Below, in pieces: positions 10,641-19,599 of a stretch of 62,000 nucleotides of DNA. Every line of letters begins with the position of its first letter. Position 1 is the stretch's first letter. The position numbers were made by a program, and so were the translations under genes. A model generated the notes under the pieces. That model did no database searches and had not been told where the DNA came from. It saw only the letters and a program-made list of their open reading frames with translations. Where the stretch lies: assembly GCA_905221605.1 (NCBI GenBank), contig CAJNDS010000191.1, positions 1-62,000 on the forward strand. The letters are read 5' to 3'. Source of the DNA: Symbiodinium natans. Taxonomy: Eukaryota; Sar; Dinophyceae; Suessiales; Symbiodiniaceae.

Positions 10641-10768
10641 AGTGTTAGTTGGGGGGGGGCTGTGCTGGGACCCTCTGCGACCCTACAGCATGTGACAACC
10701 CCTTCAGCAAAACATATCAAAACGAAACCAAATCAGGTTGTTAGGTTGCTCGAAAGCGAGTGTTAGCT

Positions 10769-10817
10769 AGCAGAAGTAGCAGTAGTAGTAGCAGTAGCAG
10801 TAGCAGTAGCAGTAGCA
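10769..10817 (+). repeat. AGC/AGT trinucleotide microsatellite
   Basis: Mixed AGC and AGT triplets run for about 49 bases. The poly-Ser frame across them is trivial. Confidence 0.9.
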
Positions 10818-11199
10818 GGGGCCTTAGGGTTTATATATACAGGGTTGTATGGTGTTCAGGGCATTTGGGGGGTTGGGTTCCTGGCCCAATAAAATCCTTC
10901 CTTGTGACATCGATCCACGGAATTTCCTTACGTTCAGGTGATACGTCTTTCTGGTGCCGAATTTCGGTCCGTTCAGGAGAATCCAGTACTTTACGTCTTT
11001 TTGTCCCTGAGTTCGCCTTTACGGGAAAAAAGCCAACCTTCGCACCTACAGGTAGGGTTTAGGGGTTAGGGTCTCCAAGGCCCTGTCTCGATGCCCCTAT
11101 AAGCCACAGGAACCGGGGCCGCCGCGACAGCCTCGAGCCGCTGTCAGACCTCTTTGGGGCTCTTTTCGGCTTCTTTGCTGTGTGTACGGTTCAGGGAGA

Positions 11200-11605
11200 C
11201 TTTTAGTAGGGTTTAGGGTTTAGGGTATGGAGTTTAGGGTTTAGGGTATCGGGTTTAGGGTTTTTGGCCTCGGCAAATGCCTCCTTTGCCCCACGTGGCC
11301 GTTGCAAACGAAATTTTCTAAGTGCGTAAGCCAACTTCCGACATCCAGACTTCTGCGGTTCTCTAGAGGAGGAGCCTACTTTGCAGGTCCTTGCTGTCCG
11401 GTTGCCGCATTATAATGGAAACTAACAGAAGACCTGCTCCAGGAAACTGCTACCGAGTAGTGGTGACAACGTGACTGCACAAGAGCGCTCCAGATACCGA
11501 GTGCCGGGCAGGATCACGGAGCACGGCTGGCTGCTGGGGTGCAGGAGCCCCGGCTGATTCAGCCTTCATGGGTTTAGGGTTTAGGGTTTGGGGTTTAGGG
11601 TTAAG
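11200..11605 (+). repeat. Interstitial telomere-like arrays
   Basis: Small clusters of TTTAGGG lie at about 11202-11265 and 11570-11602, with non-repetitive DNA between them. Confidence 0.85.
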
Positions 11606-12102
11606 GGTTTTGGCTCAGAATGAATTAGGTTTCAAGGCTTAGCGTTTGGGGGCATGCTTTCTCACTCGAGCTTAAAAAGATGCCAACCTCGGCACCTAGG
11701 AGGTCATGGTATGTTGTTCCACCTGACGCCTCTTCCACAAGGGCCTGTGAATACCAGGAGAACCATCAGATGATTCATGGTCGCCGGCATATAGACAAGT
11801 TCTGGAAGGGGATTTCAGGTCAAGCTCGTGTACCCTCCGTCCAGGGGGTGCTTTATTTTTAGGTTCCTCAGCTGAGGGAACCGAACCTACAGGGCAGAAA
11901 CAGGTACCAGTCACTCGGCAGGACTCTTGCGGGATTCTCTGGCGGGAATTTCTGCTCGGGGACTCTCCGCTGGATTCTCCAGGGGTCGGCACTCCAGGGA
12001 TACTTGGTTGGACTCTCTGCGGGGGCCACTCTTTAGTTACCAAAGCCCTTGCCCGTTTTGGGTGGTACTTCCACCAGCCTGCCACTAACCCACCCATTAG
12101 AC

Positions 12103-12300
12103 GATTATTCCTATACTCCCCCACATCTCACCAACTATATCACCACTACATCCCCATTACCAATACCAGTGTAGGAATAACCGATTACCTAAATCCCTCT
12201 GAGATGATTATTCCTATACTCCCTACTGCAATTCCCCAAATATCACTACTACATCCCCATTACCAAGACCAGTACAGGAATGACCAATTACCCCATCCAT
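12103..12300 (+). repeat. Two-copy tandem repeat (period 103 bp) at the left edge of the A+T-rich island
   Basis: GATTATTCCTATACTCCC starts at 12103 and again at 12206. Both copies continue with a CACTACATCCCCATTACCAA block and end in AGGAATGACC/AGGAATAACC. The repeat marks the transition from G+C-rich host-like DNA to the A+T-rich insert and could be part of a degraded element end. Confidence 0.7.
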
Positions 12301-12636
12301 ATTCCCTAAGGTGGTAGTATCATCCCAAAGTGGGCAAAGGCTCTCTCATAGATTTTGCTAGATTCAGTTTCAAAGGTTGTACTCACAAAATACTCATAGT
12401 GTAATGCCTCTTATAACGTATGCTTACATTATACTTATGAATGCATTACCCGATCTAGTTTTGAGAAAGACTTGTTTTCACTGGTATGTTCTGGTTGCTG
12501 ACTATTGAGATCCTTTACCCCATTGTTCATAGGAATTTCGATTATTTTCTTGTCGTCCTGCTGGCTAATATCATAAAGTAGTTCTCAAGAAGTTCATCGT
12601 TAAGCCGTAACTGTCGCGTATGGCTCAACACAGTAA

Positions 12637-13190
12637 CTATTTCTGACGGCTTGTCATCTGGCTCTTTGTATTTATGATTATACTCTTCTTTCCTCTTCTC
12701 TCTGCATTGAATACAACTTGCAAATAGTTTGTTTTTCTTGCGGTCTCCGAATGCTTCACAACTCGGTGTGTTATTACTGCTGTTTTACAAGAATCTAATC
12801 TTTTGTGTCCATTATCATCTGTTTTCTTTTTGATTCCTTCCCATTCTCGTGGTACTACTTTTTCAAAGTCCTGTGCCACATACCCTAAATGATTAACTTT
12901 GTTCTTTTCTTCGTTTAAGCGTGTAAAATTAAATGTCTTCGGCTTTACATATTTACCTATTTCGTAACATTTTACCATTAACTTCTTTAACATTCTCTTT
13001 TATTGTCTCATCAGAAGAATAACCAAAAGTTCCATCAATATAAGCCCCAGTTGGCATTCTATCTAAAACTTCACTACTTGCTCCAACACTACCAAAATAA
13101 GAATAGTACTCGCCTCCTGCACCAGTTTTTAAAAACTGTCTCTGGTCGCTTATTTGTTTCTTGAGACTTCTAAATTAATATGTATTTGAC
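12637..13190 (-). pseudogene. S74-type intramolecular chaperone/autoprotease domain of a fibre-like protein
   Basis: Two minus-strand frames join into one domain. The first (about 13190-13000) reads GAGGEYYSYFGSVGASSEVL and ends SSDETIKENVKEVNG. The second (12993-12637) contains YVKPKTFNFTRLNEEK, then HLGYVAQDFEKVVPREWEGI. The S-D-E-x-I-K-x-N start, the PKTFNF strand and the GYVAQDFEKVVP block are the hallmarks of peptidase S74 / endosialidase-chaperone domains. In viral fibres and surface proteins these trimerise and then cut themselves off. The Ser of SDE is the expected cleavage residue. A frameshift near 12990 and a decayed C-terminus mark it as a pseudogene. Confidence 0.65.
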
Positions 13191-13224
13191 CTTTGACTCT
13201 CTTAACGGTAGTTCTGGTGTGCTT

Positions 13225-13790
13225 CCTATCTTTCCAACAATAAAATCAATTGCTCTATCAGTATCGCCATTCCTTAAAACTATATCATAATCACTACCGT
13301 TTTAAAGTTTCATAAAATGCTGATGAATGTTGAACAAATGCTCCCCATACATCTAAATCTGCTTCTGCTGTTATTTTGCCAATACTATTAAAAGTGAGAT
13401 TATTTGAAACAAACAGTTTTGCTTAATGTGATTCTGTTAGTATCATTAATTAAAATTGAATTGTAAGCGTTTTGTGCGCACGAAGTCAATTAAAAGTGTG
13501 AACGCAACAAATGAACCTGCAAAAAGGGCTAGAAAAACTCATAATCTATGAGGCACTTTTTGCACACCTTTGAAAAAGTACAATATTGGAAACTCATAAA
13601 TTTTATAATCTACAACTTTGGCATGTTATTGAATTTACTGATTCACTTTGTTCATACACTTCGTACAGCTATTAGACCTGCAGTGTTTGCGTGTTGATGT
13701 TTGTCAGTTCTGCCTTGGTGGCATACGTGTCTGATATTTCACTAACGCCTGTGGAAAATACCCTGTGTATTTCGTACTGCGCGGCGAAGG
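13225..13790 (-). pseudogene. Upstream stalk of the same fibre-like protein (fragmented)
   Basis: Upstream of the S74 domain, minus-strand frames yield coherent peptides between stop codons: EISDTYATKAELTNINTQTL (about 13750-13690), KITAEADLDVWGAFVQHSSA (about 13400-13330) and DYDIVLRNGDTDRAIDFIVG (about 13300-13240). They look like the low-complexity, beta-rich stalk that normally precedes an S74 domain. Several frame changes are needed, so the gene is dead. Confidence 0.4.
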
Positions 13791-14092
13791 AACATAAACT
13801 CTACAACGCTTGCTATTTCTTGTTCTGGGAACTTCTTACTTGCTGTTTGAATCTGTGCCGAAATTTGTTTGAAAGTCTCCACATTATCAATAGTTGATGC
13901 CATAGGGTGGAAAAAAGAAATTCCATTTTTCTTGTCATAATTACCGGCAGTGCTGTCGTCGTTGATGTTGCTGTTGCTGCAGGTGAAAAGCATTTGAGAC
14001 AGACGAGTTGAAGACTTAACGATATTCATGTTCATCTCTGAGTTTCCAGCGGTGAAGGTTTGAGAAAGACTGTGTTGGGCAGGATAAACCAT
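13742..14092 (-). pseudogene. Probable major capsid protein fragment (double jelly-roll type)
   Basis: The 116-codon frame has a segment order that I associate with capsid proteins of polinton-like viruses and virophages: a strand of the form SEMNMNIVKSSTRL followed by a hydrophobic MLFTC strand, a loop, FFHPM, and then ISAQIQTASKKFPEQEIASV leading into a helix. The fold assignment rests on this pattern and on the neighbouring S74 and integrase relics; it is not proven. The frame ends soon after the helix, where sequence resembling the fibre protein begins, so a deletion may have joined two genes. Confidence 0.45.
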
Positions 14093-14163
14093 TCTAAGCC
14101 TACCTCCCTTTCAAAAAATGTCAAACGACATTGCTGTTGACTGCATTGTCAACTTGGATTAAT

Positions 14164-14580
14164 TCACGCCTTAAGACTGCGTTGAGTAAGCCACGGCGTT
14201 GTAGTATTCCGCGTAGTGAAGAATGAGCCGTTTTCGTCGTCTAGGGCTTGTGATGCTTCTACTGGCGTTGCTGGTCTGATAACTGGTTCACCAGCCTGAA
14301 ACGATGTCAAAAATGAGCTCCACTGGACAATATCTACTAGGTGGATACTCCCCACTTTGAGCGAATCCACAAACTGGTTTGTGACCCATTCTAATAAATA
14401 TCTGTTCTTAATTCCTGTAGTCTGGTAAGTTTTTGGCTTACAAACCCTCGGTTGTTTTTTCCTGTTGTCGTCGCGGCAGTAGGAGCTTCAATATTATCAG
14501 CGTACAGTCGGTGCATCCTACTGTCGTATCGTGTCAAACAGCCTTCCTCAATATCATCTAGATTTCTCACTTCTTCAAAT
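14164..14580 (-). pseudogene. Upstream part of the capsid-like gene or a neighbouring viral ORF
   Basis: Two minus-strand frames are coding-like. About 14580-14395 gives VRNLDDIEEGCLTRYDSRMH and ends in KLTRLQELRTDIY. 14370-14164 gives VGSIHLVDIVQWSSFLTSFQ, then PATPVEASQALDDENGSF and NTTTPWLTQRSLKA. I do not recognise the family. Position directly upstream of the capsid-like fragment and the same strand suggest a structural gene of the same element. Stop codons between the pieces show decay. Confidence 0.35.
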
Positions 14581-14938
14581 TTGAACGTTTTTCATTTCTT
14601 CACATACTTGGTTGTATTTATTGTCAATGTCGTAAGGGCAAAGAGAATGAAGCCCTCCGCTACGGAAATGACACCAAAGGAAGCACGGAAACCATCAAAC
14701 GAGTTGAAAGTCAAGTTGAATCTAGCCAGTAAGGCTAGGAAAACAAGGGTGTACCCAGAGTTGGACAAGGGCGATGAGGTCAAACTATTTAGGAAAAGAA
14801 TACCTAGTGAAAAGGAGCGCGTAAACAATTTTAGTAAGAATACTTACACCATTGAGAAAACAGACGAGGCAAACATATTATTTCGTTAATGGTCTGGAAA
14901 GAGCCGATTTAAGCTTCGAATTGTTCAAGGTTTCTTAA
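14452..14938 (+). pseudogene. Integrase C-terminal domain remnant (polinton/retroviral-type)
   Basis: From about 14645 the plus strand encodes a basic segment (RKPSNELKVKLNLASKARKT), then a small beta domain with YPELDKGDEVKLFRKR, SEKERVNNFSKNTYTIEKTD. This matches the SH3-like C-terminal region of DDE integrases found in polintons and related viruses: the GD-V-L motif, then an EKE-V--W/F-S--Y-IEK block. The final part, including the NGL--ADL-FEL motif, lies in the next frame (about 14875-14935), so one base has been lost or gained near 14875. The catalytic core is not present. The first 60 codons of the open frame are probably not part of the gene. Confidence 0.55.
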
Positions 14939-14939
14939 A

Positions 14940-15857
14940 ATAGCTGTAGGATCCACCAACCACCTAAGAGGCTTGTAGAGGCAGAGGATGATCGGCTGGA
15001 AGGGCTCCTCGGGGGAGTAGAGCCAGGAGGTTTGCGTGCCAGGGTCAGATACTAGACCCCAAACCCTAAATACTAAACCCTGAACCCTGAACCCTAAACC
15101 CTAAACTACAGCTTCCGACGTCGTTTCCCTAGTGCGGCTTTGAGCCTGAAAGGCTTGTTGCAGCCCATATGGCCCCACATCGCAAGCAGTTCCGCCCAGG
15201 CTGCCACGGTGCCCCTGAACTCTTCAATGACCTAATTTCCGTACTTAGGTTTTCGGTGCTCCTAATGTGGTATTGCGCCAACTGCTTCTACCTAGGGCTT
15301 CAGAAGAGAAACTCAGCATACACTGAGACTGAAGATAAGATAGAGGCTTGTTGCAATGGTTCATTCATTTACTGGGGACGTGTAGGAACGCTCTGAAGGC
15401 AGTCCTGGTGAGAGACGCTGTAGAGATGTACGCGACGAGACATCATGAAGACCTGCCACGGACCGGAGACATGTTAGACTCAGACGCCGAAGATGCGTCG
15501 AAAGTGCAAACAATGCTGCAGACAGCATGCACTACGCATGTTTTCGGACTGAGCTCACTGTGAATTTTGCGGAAAGGACAGCTTGGCTAATCCACTGACA
15601 TGCAAAGGGGGTGATGCCTTCGGCCTTCATTGCTGTTATTCGCTTGGAAGCTTGATGCTTGGCATGTGCTGCGGCTGGTCCCTTCCTTACCGTATCTTAC
15701 CAGACTGGCCCATCTATGTCATATGTATGTATATTGCCGAGCAAATCTGACGCGGCACATACATGCATGGGTCCGGTTCGTCGCCATCAGTGGACATCCG
15801 CTGAAAACTCAGATTCGGATGCGATTGCGCATATGTCAACCGTGACACCCTGCGTGG
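14940..15857. other. Intergenic region; a short CCCTAAA array, no supported gene
   Basis: G+C-rich composition returns at 14940. At 15057-15107 there is a small cluster of CCCTAAA variants. Open frames of about 70 codons (15169-15396 and others) show no recognisable domain or coding-like composition, and I leave them out. Confidence 0.6.
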
Positions 15858-17057
15858 TCAGAGGCTCATCCGCCGCCCAAAGGTCCTCATAAGTAGTTCC
15901 TCCACATCGCGATGTTTCCCTTGCTGCGCTGCGGAAATTGCCTCCTGCACAGAATCTTGCCGTGGCTCCACGTTGGATTCCCACAAGGCTTGAACTACAT
16001 CTTGTTGACCAGATCCAGCTGCAACCCTAAGCGCAAGTGACATCACATTCGGCGTAATCCTCTCAGCCCGTCGGTTCATGGCCTGACATAACTGCAGGGC
16101 AGAGATCCATTTTTTTTGCCGTACTTGACGTCGTAGTGCTGTTACAAGATCTTTAGCCGTGCATTTCTCCAGCATGTGAACAACAACTTCTCGGAGATCC
16201 TGCAAACCTCTCATCACTTGAGCATCACCCCCTGCATCCTCAGCCCAAGTGGCCCAAGTCGGGTGCAAAGTCATGTTCATGGCGTGGAGGAGCGTCTTGA
16301 CTCGAACATCACTCGCAAGTATCCACTCGCCGACTGCACGCATGTCGGCACGGGACTTCAGCAAGCCTTGGACTTTTTCCGTGTGACCTGCTCCTATTGC
16401 GAGGCCAAGGCAGAGCTGCCGTTCAAGGTATTCATCCGAACGCTTGGTCTGCTCCAAGAACATGAGGCATTCCTTCCAGTGATGCCCTGGGTGGGCACGA
16501 GAGGCGAGCAAGGTCACTACAAACGATGGCATCTCCTCCCTTCTGCTCCACGAGCACAGCCACTCCAAAGCTGTGCATGGCCCAACCAAACGCTGCTGCG
16601 AAGTCTTCGCATTCACGTCTGCGCGCCATTTCAGCAAGAGTTCAACGATCGGCAATGTTCCTGAGAGGCATGCCAGGTGCAGAGGCGGAGATCGGTTATC
16701 GCTCGCAAGTTCGCATGGTCCATTTGGATCACTTGAAAGCTGCAACAATGCCTCCACCTCGGAGTAGTCCTTGCGACGCACAGCAGAACACAATTCACCT
16801 GGTTCCGGTTCCTGCTGATGCCACTTCAAATTCATGTCTTTGCCCTCCGTAAGCAAATCTGCTAGCTTCTGTGCATCTTTCAGTACATGTTCGCCGCAAA
16901 CCAAGGTCTGAAGGCGAGGTGGACACTGGATCTCGACAGAGCCTCTCAGTTCCTGCTTCAACTCCATAACGGTTCTACTGTCATCCTCTTCCAGCTCGAA
17001 ACTTCTGATTTCGCGACCGGACAGGCTGTGCTGCACCGTGATTCTGCGACCGGACAT
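15858..17057 (-). CDS. Ubiquitin-like / ankyrin-repeat protein, intronless, 399 aa
   Basis: An intact frame starts at an ATG (17057). Residues 1-80 form a ubiquitin-like fold pattern (ITVQHSLSGREIRSFELEED, then VMELKQEL, LVCGEHVLKD). Ankyrin repeats follow, the clearest at residues 122-150 (SPPLHLACLSGTLPIVELLL), with further degenerate helices (CLGLAIGAGHTEKVQGLLKS; ALRVAAGSGQQDVVQALWES; AISAAQQGKHRDVEELLMRT). A UBL plus ankyrin layout is very common in dinoflagellate gene catalogues; ankyrin repeats bind protein partners. No intron is needed. The 5' flank at 17113-17133 resembles a decayed spliced leader, so the gene may be a retroposed copy. Function beyond protein binding is unknown. Confidence 0.85.
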   Translation of the reverse strand: MSGRRITVQHSLSGREIRSFELEEDDSRTVMELKQELRGSVEIQCPPRLQTLVCGEHVLKDAQKLADLLTEGKDMNLKWHQQEPEPGELCSAVRRKDYSEVEALLQLSSDPNGPCELASDNRSPPLHLACLSGTLPIVELLLKWRADVNAKTSQQRLVGPCTALEWLCSWSRREEMPSFVVTLLASRAHPGHHWKECLMFLEQTKRSDEYLERQLCLGLAIGAGHTEKVQGLLKSRADMRAVGEWILASDVRVKTLLHAMNMTLHPTWATWAEDAGGDAQVMRGLQDLREVVVHMLEKCTAKDLVTALRRQVRQKKWISALQLCQAMNRRAERITPNVMSLALRVAAGSGQQDVVQALWESNVEPRQDSVQEAISAAQQGKHRDVEELLMRTFGRRMSL

Positions 17058-17059
17058 GT

Positions 17060-18150
17060 ACTGCGTGGACAGCGTGTCTGCCTGTATCGTCTCCCGGCAG
17101 AAAAGGCTGTTCCTTGACGGTCACGGCTACAGTTCGACTAATGGTCGTCAATCAAGGTAAAGAGTCGGGCGTACAGTTGAGAATTGGAGGCGCCAACGGT
17201 TTCAGGGTCCCCTTAGCGGCAACTTTTTATGTTGAGATTTGGCGTGAAGACGCTGCCTTGTAGTACTACCGCTACCGCAAACCCATTCTAGGACACACTG
17301 TAATACTGTGTAGCTTGACAACGACAGACAGGAAGACATGTCATCTGCATAACACACAAGAGCGAAGTGCTGCACAAACATGCCAGGCGCACTGCTCAGC
17401 ATCTCGAAGAGCAGGTGGCAAAGGTCGCGGAACAAAGGGTGTTCGGGGGGCTGGTGGTTGAACCAAAAGTTGCCGCTACGTCCGCAGGCGGGAATTTGGG
17501 GTTTAGGCATTAAAATAAGCCCCAACTCCAAAACACGTGATGCTACATAAAGCCTGAACCTTCAGCCCTGCTTTATTCCGAACCCTTGAGGTCTAAACAC
17601 CCAGCAGCACCTCAAGGACGATCGCGGGGAGAGCGCTGTAGGCGTGTGGACAGTAGCAACTTGCCAGGTCACCACCTATTGCAAGGGGGGCCTTGGGGTT
17701 GAAACCTCATGAGGCTTCTTCTTCCTGGAATGTCAGAGTCTGTACGGCTTCCAAGATTGCTGCCAGTAGTGGCAGCGTTGTTAGCCAGAATCCGACTCTC
17801 GGTGTCGCTATTGACTGCAGAAAGGTCTAGGGATCAAGCCTAAAGGTCAGCAAATGTGTCTAATACTTCCATCGAAGAAATTCTCGGCAGGTTTGTTTGA
17901 GCCAATCCCAAGTTGGAGCGTCCGGCCTGCGACGTTCTTCTGGAGGCAGTCATGGGCAAGGAGGAGTGCACCGATGCCCCATCCTACTCCAAGTGTTCAA
18001 TGCATGACAATTCTAAAGCGAACCAGGGTGGAGGCCTGGAGCGCATGGGAGCTACACTGGTGGTAGACCGCCCGTCACAGGCCGGAGCACTCTAGACAGG
18101 CCCACCTGACCCACTAGCAGCGCTGGCAGCATCGAACATGTCTCCCTTGG
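17060..18150. other. Intergenic region without a supported gene
   Basis: No array or domain is seen. A minus-strand frame at 17202-17531 contains CYADDM, which recalls an RT motif C, but no other RT block is nearby. Plus-strand frames at 17854-18095 have no coding features. Confidence 0.5.
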
Positions 18151-18157
18151 CCCGTTA

Positions 18158-18346
18158 GGGCCCTAAGCCCTAAGCCCTAAGCCCTAAACCCTAAACCCTA
18201 AACCTAAAACCCTGAGTGCAGGCTCAGCCTCCTGGCACATGGAGTTCCGAGGCGAGCTCGCCTCGCGGGGGGGGGGGGGGGGGCAAAAAACTTCAACAGG
18301 TTCAGGGTTTAGGGTTTAGGGTTCGGGTTTAGGGTTTAGGGTTTAA
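18158..18346. repeat. Opposed telomere-like arrays around a poly-G tract
   Basis: CCCTAAG/CCCTAAA units run from about 18158 to 18214, a poly-G tract lies at about 18268-18283, and TTTAGGG units run from 18304 to 18346. The two arrays face opposite ways within 190 bases. Confidence 0.9.
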
Positions 18347-18593
18347 GGCTTCTACACTCTATGGGCGTTCTGGGATTTTCTCGGCCTTTCTCAGACCTTA
18401 CGAGAGTGGGGGAGGGGGGATTGATTCATGGTGCCCGCGGCCCTGGCACCTGCATCCTTATGTGTGATCTTCGGTGATATTCGGGCCGTAGCTTTAGGGG
18501 CTTCACGTGTCCATAAGGGGCTTTGTGAAGTTTAGGAGGGTTTCGGCTTGAACGCCCAGAGCATGACGTATCATGACGGCTTTGACGCGATCC

Positions 18594-19553
18594 TCACACC
18601 GTCAACAGCGACGCGTGAGGACCCAAGTGCTGCCGTATAGCCGCCTCCATGGAAGCTGCCTGCAGTGACATGCCTTCTGCGTTGTAATGGTAGCTGCACG
18701 GGTTGGTCCGACAAATGGAGCAGCTGGAGTACACGGCACCACATGCGCCAGTGACTGTGTGGTAGAGGTCGATGACTGGAAGATTGTACTCTGCGGCCAG
18801 CTTCTGGGCCATGGTGTTCATATCCTCCACAACCTTTGTTGCACAACGAAGTGGCACAGAAAGAGCTTGGGCACTCTTTGAGCATGATTACTTTTTGGTG
18901 GGACTCTTTTTTCATGTCCAAGCAGCTGTGTTGCCCTTGGTCCGCAAAGGCATGAATGGGGTGGTTGTGACAAACATGACCTTCGTGTTAAGGGCTACCA
19001 AACGCTTGGTAATGTTGGCCAGCTGCTGCGCGTAGAGCCCCTCGCAGTGTGAGGAATTCGTAAGATCATGGAGCCCGAAATTGAAGGTGATCAGGTCCCA
19101 TTGGACCATCTCCTGAGCCTGCGTCACCAGCCACCTGTCCAAGCATCCAACGCCATACGCCGTGTCAAGTGCACCGCCATCTGAGACGTCCCACGGACCG
19201 TGTTGAACCTTTGCAACATCAAACAGCCGCTTTGCCAATGGACCCGTGTACCCAATGGAGACAGAATCGCCGATGACTAGAACGTTGGCCAAACTTCTGC
19301 TGGGGGACTCTGCTGGGCCCATCTTGCAGCAAAGCGTGTCACCTTTAGGAAGTCCGTCGCCGCATCCAGCCGACACGTCCGACAAGTTTCCGATCGCCAC
19401 CTCGCAGCCGTAAGTGGAGGGTGAATACTTCGAGGTGCAGCAGGCCATATCAGCTGGGCAGTATGAAGAGCTCTCACCGCATCGGACCGCTGATGCTCCG
19501 TCGACCGGCATCGACATGAGAGGCAGCAATGTGGCAATGGCGAGAAACGCCAT
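18594..19553 (-). CDS. Secreted SGNH (GDSL-type) hydrolase with a Cys-rich N-terminus; two exons
   Basis: The most likely start is the ATG at 19553, which gives a hydrophobic signal peptide (MAFLAIATLLPLMSMPVDGA). Residues 24-80 are Cys-rich (eight or more Cys), suggesting a disulfide-bonded extracellular module. The hydrolase follows: the nucleophile motif VIGDSVSIGY (Ser of GDS at residue 97), WDLITFNFGLHDL in the place of the block with the oxyanion-hole Asn, and HYNAEGM with the catalytic His in exon 2. Exon 1 (19553-18927) and exon 2 (18833-18594) join in phase 0 across 93 nt that start GC and end AG; the unspliced sequence has two in-frame stops. About 288 aa in total. The substrate is unknown; the family cleaves esters, often of lipids or glycans. 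Confidence 0.8.
18834..18926 (-). other. GC-AG intron of the SGNH hydrolase gene (93 nt)
   Basis: On the minus strand the junctions read AACACA|GCTGCTTGG and CAACAAAG|GTTGTGGAG. Removal restores one continuous frame and removes a TGA and a TAA. The 3' site has the AG|G form. Because the length is a multiple of three, retention would not shift the frame but would stop translation. Confidence 0.7.
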
Positions 19554-19599
19554 GGGCCAGAAGAGTGGCAAGCGCCCGCAGTCCCTCAAATACAGAAGC

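Larger units (their letters stand above)
12100..14940. mobile_element. Degraded polinton-like / virophage-like element (A+T-rich island)
   Basis: Base composition drops abruptly to A+T-rich from about 12.1 to 14.94 kb and codon use changes with it. Three signals point to a small eukaryotic DNA virus or Maverick/polinton-like element: an S74-type self-cleaving chaperone domain (12640-13190, minus), a probable double-jelly-roll major capsid fragment (13742-14092, minus) and an integrase C-terminal domain (14640-14935, plus). All are broken by frameshifts. Packaging ATPase, protease and polymerase genes were not seen, so the copy is strongly deleted. No terminal inverted repeats could be found by eye. 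The host relationship (dinoflagellate) is inferred from the flanks. A contaminating or mis-joined contig is the main alternative. Confidence 0.6.

Noticed and set aside
10206-10695. Gly/Cys/Ala-rich ORFs on the plus strand
   Set aside because: They arise from the CTGCGGGG octamer satellite; all three frames are open at once.
11696-12124. 142-codon minus-strand ORF as a gene
   Set aside because: No domain, no coding-like periodicity that I could see, and it runs into the tandem repeat at the edge of the A+T-rich island.
17202-17531. CYADDM in a minus-strand ORF as a reverse transcriptase motif
   Set aside because: No motif A, motif B or other RT block occurs nearby; a single four-residue match is expected by chance.
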